This document shows, in pieces, positions 16,481-32,045 of a stretch of DNA of 64,000 bases. How positions within the stretch are numbered: position 1 is the first letter of the stretch; each line of letters starts with the position of its first letter. Source of the stretch: Ficedula albicollis. Lineage: Eukaryota > Chordata > Aves > Passeriformes > Muscicapidae. The stretch covers positions 20,574,038-20,638,037 of the forward strand of contig NC_021671.1 of NCBI RefSeq assembly GCF_000247815.1, written 5' to 3'. The position numbers and the translations under genes were made by a program. The notes beneath the pieces are model-generated. The model saw only the letters and a list, made by a program, of their open reading frames with translations. It had not been told where the DNA came from and did not search any database.

Positions 16481-19400
16481 ACGGGTTCCGTGTGTAGTTC
16501 TCCCAGGCCTGTAAAACCTTCCCCTCCCAGTTTCACACCTCTTAAACTGAAGTATGTGATGGCTACTAACAAGATAGACAAATTGTTTTTAATGTGCACA
16601 CCCAGTGAGCTGTGGTTTATTTGACAACGCGCATGTGTCAGAACCACGCGAGGAGCAATTGTATTCCAAGACAAATCCAACTTTGCAATGCAAATATTTA
16701 TTCATTTAACTTGTGTGTCGTCGATGTTGGGCTGCACATGCCATACCATGTGGATGAATATTTTCAAAAAATGTGGCATTGTTTCCTGGTAGCGAATGCT
16801 CATTGAGTTGATTATGCTGATCCCTTTGTAGCAGAACAAGATGAAATTTTTTTTTGTTTGAAGAAATTCTCCACCCGATTAATGGTGATGAGGTTTCAGG
16901 ATTCACTGTTTAGTAGTGCCTTCTGGAGAGCTGGGATCAGAAAGCAGCATTTCCATTTCCGTTTCCATTTCCGATGAACCTATTATAAATAGTTGGTGAT
17001 AATTATATGCATCAATAAAACATGTGGGATATGGAAGTCCTTGTAAAATGGCTACCATACACAGTAATATCAGATCCAAAGCCAAACCAGGCACCATGAT
17101 AGCACAAGATTATAAAACGTGTTTTTCATGGGCAAAGACTGCATCTTACCCTGAGCTCCCATATCTCCCTGTTTGCTTGGAGTATAAAAGTTTTTAATGT
17201 GTGCCGATTGGGATGGAGTGTCGACATGTGGGTGGCAACTTCAGATTTGATGCTGACTAATGTTGAAAGAGGTGGTGAAGAATTCTAGCTGTTTTAAAAA
17301 ATGGATTGTTACAAAATCTTGTAATCAGAAGTTACTCTTAGCAATATTTCATCTTGATGCTTGAATTTAAAGATAGTAAAAATTCATGATATCAAAGAAC
17401 TTTGTGGGATTTCTAGTATCAGTGGACACTTAGATAATAAGTGATCACACTAATTGAGGATAAGTTTGCTGCTTATCCACTTATGATTTTATAAGGTCTA
17501 TCAAAACTTATAGGATGCTTTTGCTGACTGAGTCCGAGATTCACAGGATGGTTTCTGATATGTAAATCTATGCAAAGGTGGTAGACACGTGGGGCATTTT
17601 TTTCAGATCTGTGCGTCGTCAAAACACACAGCACAGCACATCTTCAGACTGCATATTGCCAAGTACTGGGTTCTTTCCTCCTTTGGTGTGTGTCTAGCAT
17701 TTTTAAGTAGTCAGCCCGTTTTTTTGGGGAGGGATATCATTGTCCCAGCAGTCACCGTGGTGAGGCTGTGATGCCAGGAGCAGGGTGTGCTGGCCTCCGG
17801 CAGTGGGTCAGTGTTCTCATTGTGAATTGGTAGCATTTTTTGTCAATGTCATTTAACCTGATACTCTCTAGTTTCAGAGTTGCTATTTTCAAGTTGTTTT
17901 ACAAATATGAACTTACTTGTTCAGCAAAGACACGTAATTATATTAATCTGTGTTTTAGAAGAAACTGCAGATACATAATTTTGGTCTTATTCCCCCTCTT
18001 AGTTTGGGGATGCATCCTAATGGTCATTCAATCTGGTCTCATTATAAAATAGTGTTACTAATAAAAGACTTATTTGTTTTTTTCCTATTTAGTGTTTATT
18101 TGAAAAGGTTCATTTTTGAGGAAGCGAAGGATTTTTTTGTCTCTGTAGCTTCATCCTGGCTGCAGCAAGGGAAGTCTGCTTGAGGAGGTGAAAAAAACCC
18201 CACATTTTATTGGGTGAAAAGGAAGTAACTGTTTATAATATTATAACTTTAAAAGGTCCCATTATTCAAATTATTGTATTCTCAGTAGGAAATATATAGT
18301 TCCATTTCTCTTCAACTTAGGAAAATAAAATATATCACAATAATGATTTTACTTGGCTGTAAAAGACTGCTGGACAGATGACTGCCTAACGAAAAGGAAA
18401 ATTGAAAGTTTTGGCTGTAGTACTTAAAAATTCCCATCCTGGTAGTTGGGAATAAAATAAATGCTAATTGGAAAATCAGTTTTCTTTACTTTCATTCCAA
18501 CATTTTCAGTATAATTGCCCTTTTTAGGAAATACTGCTCTAGAGCCACTGTGGAAGCAACAGGGTTATGCACTAGGAGATATAGGTGGGAATTATTTCCT
18601 CCCCTGCTACCTTAATCTTTAAAGGAGTAAAGAGAAGTAAAAATGCCATGGAAGTTTCCTCTTCAGAACTCCTTCAAAATTGTAACTTCTGGGCAGGTCC
18701 TCCTGTGCCTGTCCCGAGCTGGGTCAGTGTGGTGGCATCCACAGGAGCGTGTTGAAGGTGGGGTTTGCAGCCTGGGCTGCATGAATGCTGCCCTGGGACA
18801 GCTGGTACCGTGGGGCTGCAGGGGTAGGGGCACTCCAGGCAGCTTTTCAAGCAGGCATGCCCCACTGATCTGGGATTTTTGTATGTGAGGCCACAGTGTC
18901 CATTCTAGCTTTGTTATGAGGCCAGGAGAATAAAATGGATTGCTTATTTTGCCTTTTATTCATTGGAATTCTTTGACTTCTGCGTTTTATATGACAGGCC
19001 TGTCTCCTGGCTTAGGGAGAGAAAGGTTGCTGCTAAGTTAATGCCCCCTTTCATAAGTAATTTTTAATTGAATGCCTGAATGCTCAGGGGATTTCCAGTT
19101 TCAGCAGCAGGTCACACCTAAATGTGTTAGCCCTGTATTCTTAGGTCCACAGATTTTTGGATGTGAGGCATCATCTGACAGATGTGTCTCACTGTGCAGT
19201 GACCTGGCAGTTCTTTATTGGCATGTTGTTTTCTTCACAAGAACATTTTTACAACTATAAAGATTATTTTTGGCAGAGCTTTACTTCTCTGACAAGCATT
19301 CTTTCACCTTTCTATTTTCTGCTTATGTATATAAGCTGCTTAAAATAAAAAAAAAAAAAGGCTGTTCCTGGGTCTGGAAATCAGCAACATTTCCAGTGGT

Positions 19401-22400
19401 TTCAGCAGGACAAAACCAATGGGGATTTTTAATAAGGGGAAAAAGAATTAATCTTCAATTCCCATCTAAACTTAGCTGTCCTTTTATGCCATTTTCCTTA
19501 AATAATATTCACTTTCACTTGAAAATCAAGTCTATTATGCTTTCATTAAGTCTTTCAGATGGTCAAATGAGTTTCTAAGTAAACTAAATATCATAGACAA
19601 GATGGTAGAAATATCTAGAAATACCTTAATGCCTTGATTCTGCCAAAATTCGTCATACATCTATGCTAGCATACAAGAGTAGACCTGTATAAGTTAAGGA
19701 TGTAAGTGTTTACACTGGCTGACTGAAATTAATTTGCTGGGTCCAGAACAGCTCAGGATTAATAGATCTGTGTGAAGTCTCAAGTTGTGTTAATTGTTCT
19801 GCTTATTTTTCTGTCTTAAAGATGGTAATGGAAATCCACAGCAAGTGGACTAAAAATATGACAAATCATGGGAATGTACCCGAGTAATCTATTTGTTATG
19901 AGAAACCAAATCTACACACTTAAATGTCTTGATTATTTTGCTGTCATAGTCTGTGTATTACTAATTAAATATTACCATCTGTGTCAGTGGAGGTTCAGGA
20001 GGACATCAAGTGTGAGCACAGTGTCTGTTACCCTTAAGCACCTTGACACCTAACCCAGAGATTTTGCTGTGTGGATAGAAGACATATTGGAACATATTCC
20101 CTTGCAGAGCTTTGATTAACTGTTCTGGAAGCAAAACAAGGGTCTAGCATGTTTAAATGGATAATTTGCATTTTTTCTGTTGAGGGGGCTTTTTAATGAG
20201 ATGTGTGAGAACTGTACTTTGGGAGTTTTTTTTGTTTTTTTTTTTTTTGGTAAAAACTGTATGCGCTGGTATTTACCAGTGAACTGTTCTGCTTTATTTT
20301 CTTCCCTAAGACATTCCAAACCACTGGACACACAGATTAGTCTCAGCCTGAGACTAAGTTCCATTCAATGCTGTAAGAGTTCTATAATTACAAAATTTGG
20401 TGGGCAGGAATGTTGTGGGTCTCTCATGACAGGAATGAAATTAAAAGTAACTAAATATATTCAGTATTTCCGATTTTGGCAAATGGACTCTTCCCATTCT
20501 CAACTAAATTACGTCTGAGGACATTGGATGAAAATATGGGGGTTGATGGCTAGGACAGACAGAATTTTTCAAGTGTACATTGCTTAAGTAATGGGAAAGG
20601 AACTTGTGAAAATAATAGAAATGAGACTAAAAAGTAATTTTGAGTAATCTCTGAAATATTAACAACCCAGACTGCTGTCTTGAGTTCTTGGTTTAAGTTT
20701 TGCAGATTCTATTGCATGACAAGAAATGCAGTTGTGACAGCTTGCAGGTGAAGAACATTTCAGAAGTCTCTTCTGCAGTGTTCTGGCTGTATGAGTATTA
20801 AGGCTGTACAGGTATTAAGCCTGTTTGGAGGATTTTTTTTTCCATCCAGATGTAAATATCATAATTGAAACCTGCAGGGAGCTCTGAGCACATCAGGCTG
20901 CACAGTCGTGATGGCATAGTAGTAACTTCAGCGCATCAGTTGTAAAACTGAAATCTTAATGTAAAAAAAGGTACTAAAAATCAAAATTATAGTGGCAATC
21001 CTGTCATAATCTCCTTACACATGATATAACGCTGCTCATATTTGATTCTCTGGCTATGTGGCACAGTATTTGAGAGTGTAAGCATCACTGGAATTAAGCT
21101 AACATTTTAAAACATAACTTTCGTACATCCTGGGTTCCACTGATTGCTAACTACACCAGGTGTCTGGATTGTGGGAGAAGGGGCCAAATATTCCATTCAA
21201 CTTGTGGAAACTGGACGGAGAGCAGTAAGGAGGTCCAGGGCAAGGTTCAGACTTTATTTGACATTACAACTCATTGGGCAGTTTTGAAAGCTTTCAGACC
21301 TCGGAGTACTCAAATGTGTGCCTTCCTTTTGGCTGGTGACTACTAGTCAAACCAGAGTATCAGGAAGAAAGCAAAGCCTTTAGTTGCCATTCAATCCTAG
21401 GAATTTGCTTTGTTCACCTCACTTCAAAACTTTTCTATCAATTATTGTGTACAAATTTTTAAGCTGTGCTTGTTCAAAATAATTTATACTATGTTTTATC
21501 TATTCTTATCCTGTCGCAGCAATGCATGTCCATGGAAACGTATGTGGAGGCTTTCTGGTTGAATTTTAGTTTTTCCTAGATGTGTGCAGACTGGCTATTT
21601 CAAGTTACATGTTTTTTCCACTCTAGTTGTCAGCTAAGAATTATTAAATCCCCGGGAGAGTTGAGAGTGTTTTTGAAGGATTTGATGAGCTTCCAGTGCC
21701 TTATGCTCGCCACATTGTTGTACTGGAACCAGATGCTGGGTAGCACATGTTTGTGTTTTTGGACCTAAGTAGGTTAGGTACTGTGTCTCTGGCTCACAAA
21801 ACCAAGCATCGGTTTCACACCTTAAAGCTGTCATCCCTGGGTCATCGTCCTCGCAGTCCTGGCCGTGGGAACAGTTTGCATCAGCATCCCCAGTTAGGGA
21901 ACCTCTGGATCTTCCTGCTTCATCTCTTCTGTATCCTCTCAAAGGAAAGACCTTCTGACTTACAGTATTTGCCCATGAGGACTCTGAGTGTGTAAGGTCA
22001 GAAAAATACTTTTGAGCACTGCACTTAGGATGCACATGAGCAGCCCGACCAATGCAGAAACTCATTTAATGGCTGCTGGGAACTTGCTTTTCTCTTTCTG
22101 AGTTCCTGTTCCACTTGTCCACTTGGACATTTTCAGTTGGGCTTGTCTTTTATCCATTTCTAATACTCCTTGTTACGAGTATCTTCCTTTATCCTCCCTG
22201 CCAAACATTAAAAAGGAAGATACTGTGTCTTGTTTTAATAATCTGAAATTCATACAGAAAAAAAAAAAAAAGCTTCTTTACTGTTGCCTACTATTTGTGT
22301 TGGCCAAGTATTTTTCTGATAATTGGACAAACTGCTTTTCAGCAAAGTATGTTACAGACCTTGCTAACAAAGGAAAGATTTAGTTTTAGGTTTTTTAGTA

Positions 22401-24072
22401 CAATTAAGATTACTTTTGCATTGCCTTGGAGTTAGCCTGGAATTGATTTTCAATGATGGAGCTGTACCTCCACTGAGCATCTATAACTGATTTTGCAAGA
22501 GGAAGCCTAATACAAATTTTCCATTTCTATTTTCAGGTTTTATTTACTTTATCCCTTTGTTTTCTGCCACTGTTGTAATATGGCTAGATGGTTTCTGAGC
22601 ACTAACTTTTTCGTTTTTTCTCCGAAGGGTAATTTCAGTTGAGTAGCACCCAACTGAGACTAATGTGGTGAGAAACCAGTTGGCTGTGCTCTGTTCTGTT
22701 TTCATTTGCCTCTCTCCATAAAAAATTAAAAATACTCCTCCTACAGGAAATGTTTTCAGTTCTGTTATGTCTTTTGCTTCCCATAGGAGGTATTCCTTTT
22801 AATTTATTGAACAAACCCATAAAAATTTTGGCACAATAGGGTCTTTGGGCAAGCTGTTTAAGAGATCTCACCATTTTCTGTTTTTAGAAGATGTGCAATT
22901 GTTTCTTTATACAGTGCTGTAATGCTCTGGGGCCAGCTAACAATTATGTGAAATAGGAGAATTTGAAAAGAATGTGGATTGACACATCTGCTATCACTTC
23001 TCAAATATCATTATTTTGATTATTCATATCTCATATTTATCCTTGTTAAACCATAACCAATCCCTTTTCTCTTTCGCCTGTCTTCAATCTTAAAAGGATT
23101 CTGGGTAGTATTTTGCTCTCAATCTCATCACCACAATTCCTTTTATAAGTGTATGTGTATATAGGAAGGTTAAACCCTCATAATGTCCTGGTTGAAAATC
23201 AGCTCGACTTAACTCTTAATTTAATTTGATGACAGTGCAGACTACTATTTGAAAGGGTAGTGGGGAAAGAGAGACTGGGATATATTACATTTTCGTGCTC
23301 CAAAATAAGACCCTATCTACTCTATCATAAATTGGAAAAATATGGTTGAATTTTCTTGTGGCTGTTTCATAACATTCCTACCGACAAAATATGGTGTGCC
23401 TCTAGCTCATTGCTTCACTACTGTTTGTGGGGCATGTGTTTGTGTTTGCATCCAGTGACAGCTCTTGTTCCAGCACACCACAGGGACACGTCTTGTAGGT
23501 CTTTAGAAGGGGGCAGCAGACTCAGAAATGCTGCACAGAGTGGGCTCTGCCAAGGAGTGAGCACCAAACCATAGCAAGCCAAGAGAATGAGGCAGCCAAA
23601 TTACTTAGAAAGAACACAATAGAAGTTTTACTTATTTCAGAGATAAATTCTGAATTCACTAAGGGAATGCAGTGTAATTGACAGCCAACATATATGGAGG
23701 GTATTGAAAGGAACTTTTTTGTCACAGCCTGAGGTGTCTCCTTAGACCTGAGATCACCTCAGGAGGACATGCAGGTGGTCTGGAACCCAGCTCTTCCGAT
23801 GTACTCCGATGAGAGACTGCAGGAGGCTGTTCTTAGAGGTTTTCATGGTTGTTTGTTGTTTCTTATCTCAGGAATGTTTTGTCCAGAGAACAGCAGTCTG
23901 CTCGCTAGACATCCAGGGCAGAATCTGCCTGACAAAGGCAGGACTTATCTTTTATAGTCTAAATTACGTACTAGGTATTTACAAATGATCCCCAATACAG
24001 TACAATCTTGTTACATGGTCCAGCTCTGTCCTCATCCAATCTAAGAGTGCCAGCGTGTCACCCAGCATGGAT
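16481..24072. other. AT-rich DNA, nothing recognised
   Basis: No long frame, no CR1 and no RNA gene recognised. The first 1.3 kb (16.6-17.9 kb), next to the CpG island, is complex sequence with little simple repeat and could hold conserved non-coding elements, which only a cross-species alignment could show. A short TTTCCA/G hexamer tract lies at 16949-16971. Confidence 0.5.
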
Positions 24073-24970
<898 letters not shown>

Positions 24971-25141
24971 GGTATCCACACCCCAAATTCTCCATCTTGG
25001 CCACGTGTCCCTTATCACAAACATTCTAGAAATCTGCTAATTCTACATTCTGACAGTCTAATTTACACTCTGTTTATTTTTGCAGCTTGTATTTCTTCTC
25101 TCAATGTTGGTAAATTGTTCCAAGGAGCTAAATCCAGCCCC

Positions 25142-25204
25142 TGAGACACCTGAGTCTCATTCAGGGGTCTTTGAGACCCTTGCCAGGGGGGTTTTGAGAC
25201 CCCC
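25142..25204. other. Three consecutive short hairpins
   Basis: TGAGAC/GTCTCA (25142-25147 with 25154-25159), GGGTCT/AGACCC (25165-25170 with 25174-25179) and GGGGGT/ACCCCC (25187-25192 with 25199-25204) are perfect 6-bp stems with loops of 3-6 bases. The second and third are variants of one GGGGTCTTTGAGACCC-like unit. Function unknown. Confidence 0.6.
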
Positions 25205-25589
25205 AAGGAGGCCAGGGGAACACCCTAGGCTCCCACACTTTTTAGCAGAATAGTTAGTAAGATATACATTGGCAAATTTGCATATTTTAAGTCTCTGGCA
25301 TGCTGTCCAAAATGCTTCTGAGTGCTTTTCTCTGCTTGAGGTATGAGCACGTATGATTTCTTCGACCTGCCAAGGCTCAGATGGAACCTTTCTGTTTCAT
25401 AAACCTCTCCTGAATAGAGGCAGAGTGAATGTAACAGATAAACATACTTTTCTTCCTTGGAGTAAATTGTGTAACAGAGCCTCCTGCCTGTTTTTTAGCC
25501 CAAATGCAGGTAAATTTTACCACCTCACATGGACCAGAGGAAAACAAGTTAATCTAATTCATTTAATGAGCTGTGGAAGGTGTGCAATG

Positions 25590-26125
25590 TGGAGAGCAGG
25601 ATACCTGCATACTGGGCTGCATGAGCAGAAAGGTAACAGGCAGGTCAAGAGAAGTGACTTCACCCTTGTGAGGCCCCATCTGGACTCCTTTGTTCAAGGG
25701 AGATGTTGAAAAACTGGAGCAAATGGAGTGGAGGGCCATCAGGACAGTTAAAGGATCAGAGTGCTTAATGTATGAGAAAAGGATGAGATTTGTTTCAGCC
25801 TGGAGAAGAATCAGGGGGGAATGAAAATCCACTCTTACTGCCTACGTGGGGACTAAGGAGAAGATGGCAGCTGGATATTGTCAGAGTTGCACAATGACAG
25901 TCACAAGTTGCAGCAAGAGGAATTTTGAGTAGGTCTAAGTAAAAGCATGCACAGCAGGAGTGGTTAACTATTGAAATGGATTCCCCAGAGAGGCTTTGGA
26001 ATATCTCTTCTTGGAAATTTTCAGCCCTTGACAGGCCAAGGCCCAAAGGATTCAATCAAATTTTGAAGATGGGACCCAGCTTTGAGTAGAAGATTGGACC
26101 AGATGTCCTGCAGAGGTAATTTCTT
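25590..26125 (+). mobile_element. CR1 retroelement 3' fragment, old
   Basis: The block follows CR1 order on the plus strand: CTGGGCTGCATGAGCAGAAA, CAGGCAGGTCAAGAGAAGTG, TTGTGAGGCCCCATCTGGAC, GGAGTGGAGGGCCATCAGGA, TCAGCCTGGAGAAGAATCAG and finally AGAAGATTGGACCAGATGTC with a decayed 3' end. Many substitutions and small deletions mark an old copy. The family assignment is from memory. Confidence 0.75.
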
Positions 26126-29100
26126 TCCAGAGTAGAATGAAAATACTGTTCTCCCTTGTGCTACAAAATACCTTTTATGGGACAAAAGTTGCTGAGTTGC
26201 AGAAATTATGATACTCTCCAGTGCCAACATTTGAAGCAGGAAGAGTAATTTCTTTCATTCAATCAGTCTCCAAAGTTGTTGGTGTGTTTCTACTCTGTGA
26301 AGCATATCCTACTCTTACTCTACTCGTGGTGTCTTACAAATGCAAAGAAAGCCAGGGTAGTTCTTTAAAGATGTCAGTAAAATTGCAAACAAACCCCAAC
26401 CAAACCCTTCTGAAATTCAAGTGTTTTGCAGAGGCAGCTAGACAGCCCTAGCAGAACTTCAGCAGGGATTTAGTAGGGAACTTTCAGTAGCTACTTGCCA
26501 GGTTGGTTTCCTGTCACCTCCTTTAACCAAGCCAGCCTGCTTCTTCCAGTACAGGGAGCCCAGGGCTAAGACAGGCTTACACCTTTAGGACAGCGTGTTG
26601 TTCTGACAGATTGTTCTGGCATTGAGCTTTGTCTGTTTTTGTGGGTAGTTTATGTTTAAAAATATTGAACATTTGGCAAAACACCATTAACTTTTCCTAC
26701 CATTTCATGGTAGTTCAGTGTGCTCATGACAGGATGTATGTATGATGTGCTGCCTAAAACAGTTCAATGCCTGTAATAAAAGGATGGTACAGAAGCTTAG
26801 TGTCAATTTAGCTTTTCTAACTTTCATTTTTTGTCATCTTGCATTATAAAAGTAAAAATAATCTGTGGGAGAAATGGAAGAAGGAAAAAAATTGGAGAGG
26901 TATGCAAGAAGGAAAGGAAATCTCCTGCTGAGCTTTGAGCTGGGAATTTCATCAGATACACAGAAAAATAGGTGTGGCAATAGGACTGTTCAGGATTTGC
27001 CTATATTGTCTTACACAGCATGAGTTGAACCTGATATTGACCTTACGATTTATGAGCTTAAGGGTACAGTTATGTAACTGGGGTCAGTGAAAGCTAAACT
27101 AAACTGGAATAGGCAGATGGGGCCACACAGCCTGGAAAAAACTGGTACCAAATTGGCTTGCTGAAATAAATGCATCCATTCTGCTATTTAAAAGGAGCAC
27201 AGGTTATAACTTGCTGCTGTTTACAATGCAGCAGTGGGTTTTTTGAGCTTCTGAAGCATGTTGATCAATATCAGACCTGTGTGTCTTTTCCTTGCTCTTG
27301 AGAAATGATTTTGGCAAGTCTTCATTTAGCTGGCAGAGGTTTTTTCAAGCAGGTGCAGCCTCTAACATCGAGTATGAAAATGGGCTGACAGAAGGATCTT
27401 GCCCACAGTAACACAAAACTTTGGTAACTTGGACTCATAACTGTTTGCAGTTCCAGTAAGTACTTTTTTCCTTCATGGACCAGAACATAAGAAAAGGAAA
27501 AGGTGATTCCAGCTGTGTGGTTCAAATGGAAGAAGATAAAGAAGGGCAGAAGGCAACACAGTGTGGTAAATGAGTAGCTAAGTGAGCATCAGCAAGGCTG
27601 GAAAGCATGATTGCCACTGAAGTGCCACCACCGCCGGGCAGAGGAGAGCTTTGACTTCTGCTTGGGTGTCCCTGCCCTGTCTTGCTCATGGGGTGATGCG
27701 CCGGGCAGAGGAGAGCTTTGACTTCTGCTTGAGTGTCCCTGCCCTGTCTTGCTCATGGTGTGATGTCCTGGTTTTCTGCTGGGAGTGCTGAGCCCAGGGT
27801 GTTCCGGTCAGGGCATCTGTGGCTCAGCATACTATGGCTCTGCTTGCCACACCAGCTGGCCCTCAGTTGGTTCAGTCAGATGAAAGGCTGGTGTTGGACC
27901 CAGTGTGGTCTGTACTGGCTGCCTCAGTGCTTGGTTCTCCCTGAGTACTTACCATCTATCTCTGCAATGAGATTTTCTGAAGCTTTTGGCTCACTTTTGA
28001 AGATAAACCTTGAGTTCCTAGATTATTTAGATAATTTTTGAAATCTTACTCTAGATCTGTTGTATTGTTACTTTTTGTTATTGTAATTAGAGCCTTCTTT
28101 CTTCTTCCTTCCCAGGAAAGGACTCTAAAGCTGAGGTCTTCCACACAGCTGAATACCGGTTTTTAGCAGTAAAGGGTATTAAGCCTTATTCATATGTTTC
28201 CTTGTTCAGTCTTTCATTTCAGTAGCACTTTCAGTTGTTGCTGTTTCAAATGTTCATGCTTCGTTTGTGCTTGTTTTGTGATGATAGATATGTGCTTTAG
28301 CACAACTTGCTAAATTATAATTGCCTTTACTATTTGTTGTTTTCTGCTTGTGACAGCGTACCTGCTTGTTTTTTAGAAACACATCTGGAGGCTGTATCAG
28401 TGTATTGTTGAAGTCCAAATGTGTGTACTTTAGCTCTTTAAACTGATAGCATCCAGCTGATCAGATGGTAAATGGAAATTCTGATTGCTGTAGAATGTGG
28501 AGTCTGGCATAAATGCCAAAACTAAAAAGAGACTGTCTGCTGTTCTTTGGTAACTTTTGTTCTGTGATAACTGGCCTGGAGGGGACTCTCAGGGAGGGAG
28601 CTAGACTGCACTGCTGTTATTTGTCAGAGCTTCCTCCCTGGAAGTCCATTTTAAGCCAAGCTCTCAGGTGTGTGAAGGCCTGGTTGTATCTGACAAACTG
28701 GCTGTAAGGTAGATATCATTTTGCTTTCTACCAGGGAAATCCTTCCCTAATCCTGGAAGGCTCCTGAAGGCTAGAGCCCTGCAGAGACAGCAAGGTGCCA
28801 CTGCAAGAGGAGTGTGTGGAGATAACAGGGCATGATCCTTATTGCCTCTGCTCCACAAACACAAACTATTCTGCCAAAGCTGCTGAATTCTGATGATGGG
28901 GTAGGGCACAGAGAGAACCCTCATCACCTGGAATGTTGGGGAACTGCTGAGCTCTGGGGAAAGAAACACTGGGAGCAGCAATGAGCTTATCTTCATGGCC
29001 ATAATGCAGTTATGTTAGCCATGGTCTCAGGTGGCAGGACACCTTTCCTAAGTCATTTGAACTCTTGGAGACCCTTTTGGACCAAGTCCAGCTATTTGGA

Positions 29101-31960
29101 CTTAGCATTCACCGTGGGCTTTAACTATAGAACTTTTTTTGAGCTAAAGATAGCAAGCTTAAGATGAATTAACTTGAATTATGGTTTAAAAGAATGAGAT
29201 TACTGCAGTGAATTATTTATTTCTGGCTTCCTTGCAGTGTTTTGAAATACACTCCCTTGAGTGTTGAGATGAAGGCATTTAATAACCATATTGCTCTGCT
29301 AGAGGGTGACTGGCCCCTTAATTAAAATAGGACCAAAGCATTTGTAGGAAAGCAGGAGCTCTTCTTGTGCTGGATCTGACTCAGACAGATGGAGCTGGAG
29401 TGGAAGTTAATGGGAAAAGAAAAATACAGTTGGCAACATCTGGGCCAAGTCAAAGCAAAGCTGGAAGGGAGCAATTTGTTCAGATGTTCCCAAGGAGAAT
29501 GTGAGGATTTCTGTGGAAGGTACATAGCAGGGGGAGCTACAGAGGGGCTTGCTTGCAGACCCCTCTTGAAAGAAAATCCAGGCCTGCAGGAGGCTGAAAA
29601 CAGAAAAGCAAATGGGAGTTTGCATGGCATGTTCCCTGGAGACAGTGATAAAGGGCCAGAAGAGCAAGGGAGGGGATTTGCTTCCAAGTTTGGGTGCTGG
29701 GGTGTTGGTGCAGCAGAAGCAGCTGCTGAACTGTTGAGGACACAGAAAAAGCAGCACGTGGGAAGTATAATGGGACCTCCCTTCAGGTCCAAAGGTTGTT
29801 ATTTTTGTTTTTGGGGTATTTTTTTCATTATTTTGGTTATTTTATAACCCAGCCTTTTTAGGCAGAGAACCCCTGCTGGGGAAAGGCGTGGAAGGTTTGG
29901 GAAAGACTGGGATGACTGAACAGCAATCTGTAGATCAGTGAGTGTGGTATGAGATGGAACTGGATTAGCTGTGGTGTTGATGTGTCATATATGTATTTTG
30001 GGGTAAGCAATTGAATTGCTGGGACTTGTCTTAGAAGTGAAGATTATTTTGTGCAGTGGCAAAGCACTCTGAATTATTTGTCAAACCTCAATGAAGCCTG
30101 GAATTGAACCCCGGAGGAGAGAAATTGGGAATTACATCTCTACATTATTCCACCCTCTGTGAGGTGTAGTTGCCCAGGAAAGCCAGGCTGCTAATGTTTG
30201 ATGGGAGAAAGAAGAGTTTAGGAGCACAGTGAGGGTTAAGGAAACTTGAGGTACTTTGGGATGCTTGAAATGATGAACTGCAGGGGTATTATTTAACCTT
30301 TGTGACAAAGTATTTTGACTGTAAAATACATTTATATTTAATGCATGTATTGTTTCTTTCTTTTTAAACTTGGAAATTATGTTTGCTATGTTATATTTTT
30401 GCATGGGAAATACTCATTGTGTCTGGCTCCTTTGCTGCCATGAATGATTACCACATGGAAAAATGTTAATTTGACCATTTCACAATAATTTAAGTACATC
30501 TGGAGTCCAGGTTACTAAAAAGCTGTTACTTATACAACATTGCAATGTACAATGTCAGGGAAAAGAAAAATAATACAAAATGTACTATTTCTTAATAATG
30601 TAAGTCAAGGTTTTGTTGTTCATCTCTTTCATTTTGTCGGGAAACATCTCCCAGCTCTGATTCTGTTTCCTGGAGATGAGGCACTGCAGAGCTGGGTGGG
30701 TGAATATTGCAGTGGGTAGAGGTCCTGTGGAGGAGTTTCCAGAACAGTGAGGCACAGGAGTGGTTCTGAGATCAAATAGCTGCAGGTCACTTGCTTCCAA
30801 AGACAACTGGAAGCCTTTTGCCTTTGCTTTAGAGTGAGGAATTTGTGAATTAGGCTCAACTGGCGCAACATCAATGTGTAGCAAAAGATCTAACTTAGTG
30901 AATTTGAAAGAAATGAAGAAATATTTTTTTCTGTGCTTTGTATTAGGATAACTCTGGAAATATTCTGTTTTTGATTTTGCTTTTGTTCTTCCCAGCTTTT
31001 TAGGAAATATTTGAATTAAAAGGGTTGAGACAGTCCAAGACCATTGAGGGAAAAATAATTTGTTCAGCTTGGAAAAGGATCAATTGCAGATTTTGCTGCA
31101 GGGACTAAGAAAGTTTTCCTTCATTTTCCTTCTTCCTCCTCTGGTGCTATGGATTAGGGCTAGAATATATAGTTTATTTACAGTATGCACAGCTCAGATG
31201 CTGGTTGGAGTATCTTTCGACTTCCTCCCAAGGAGTTACAGAAGCAGTGGGCAGGTGATTGCTTGGTCCTGAGCAGCTGCCTGGGGATGGCTCATTGAAG
31301 CACTGGGAAGGGACAAGGCGTGAAAAATCAGAGCTGCAGACGAGCCTGTGGATTTGGTGGCTGATCCATGCAGGGCTGTGGGAAGTGTCTGCTGTGAGGG
31401 CTAGGTCTCTGTGCCACGTGGCCCTGCAGAGTAGGGCAGTGGGGCTTGGGTGGGATTTGGCAATTGCTGCTGGGTGTGTTTCCCTGATGGGGGAAGGGGA
31501 TGCAGCATTAGTTATTTCTGGAAACCACACAGCCTGGAGAAATAGATGTTTAGCAGTTAGATAACTGGTTTAAATTGGGATTATGCCCAAATTAGGGATG
31601 AGACAGTAAAAGTGAGTGATAAGAGAATCTGTTGTTTCTGCCCTGACTGTGGGGGGTTGAGGGACAGAAATGGGCATCCAGCAGTGTGCAAATCCATGCA
31701 GAATCCAGAGAATTTGTGTGGGTATCCCTGCATCACAGGTTGCTTTGCATTGCAGAGGTGATTTTTACATTATCATAGTATCTTGACACCCTATTTGTGT
31801 GTTAGGACATCACTGTACAAGGTGAATAAACACAAGAGATTTTATTTCCAGAAATTTTACGTAAGAGACAACAGATAGATACGCTGCACCAAGAATTGCA
31901 TAGAGACTGTTTTGTGGTATTTAGTGGACTCAGCAAGCAAATGTTTGGCCTTGCTAAGTT
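26126..31960. other. Intergenic DNA; one GC-richer block of unknown origin
   Basis: Mostly featureless. Around 29320-29880 the sequence is GC-richer with 150-codon-scale frames on both strands, none recognisable. It is followed by a T/G-rich stretch (29800-29850) and a decayed region to about 30130. It might be an old LTR-element remnant, but I see no terminal repeats, primer-binding site or protein motif to support that. Confidence 0.4.
27632..27765. repeat. 67-bp tandem duplication
   Basis: Copies at 27632-27698 and 27699-27765 begin CGCCGGGCAGAGGAGAGC and differ at about two positions (GGGTG/GAGTG and GGGGTG/GGTGTG), so the event is recent. Confidence 0.9.
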
Positions 31961-32045
31961 TTAGAGATTCATGGGACATTCAACCATGGAGACTATGTTA
32001 CAATAATAAGCATAGTAAATACAATAATAAATACAATACAATGCA

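Noticed and set aside
16903..17097. Minus-strand frame starting like a signal peptide (MVPGLALDLILLCMVAIL)
   Set aside because: Only 64 codons, with no motif after the hydrophobic stretch and no splice support; likely chance.
29389..29847. 152-codon plus-strand frame in a GC-richer block
   Set aside because: An overlapping antisense frame of similar length exists and no protein family is recognised.
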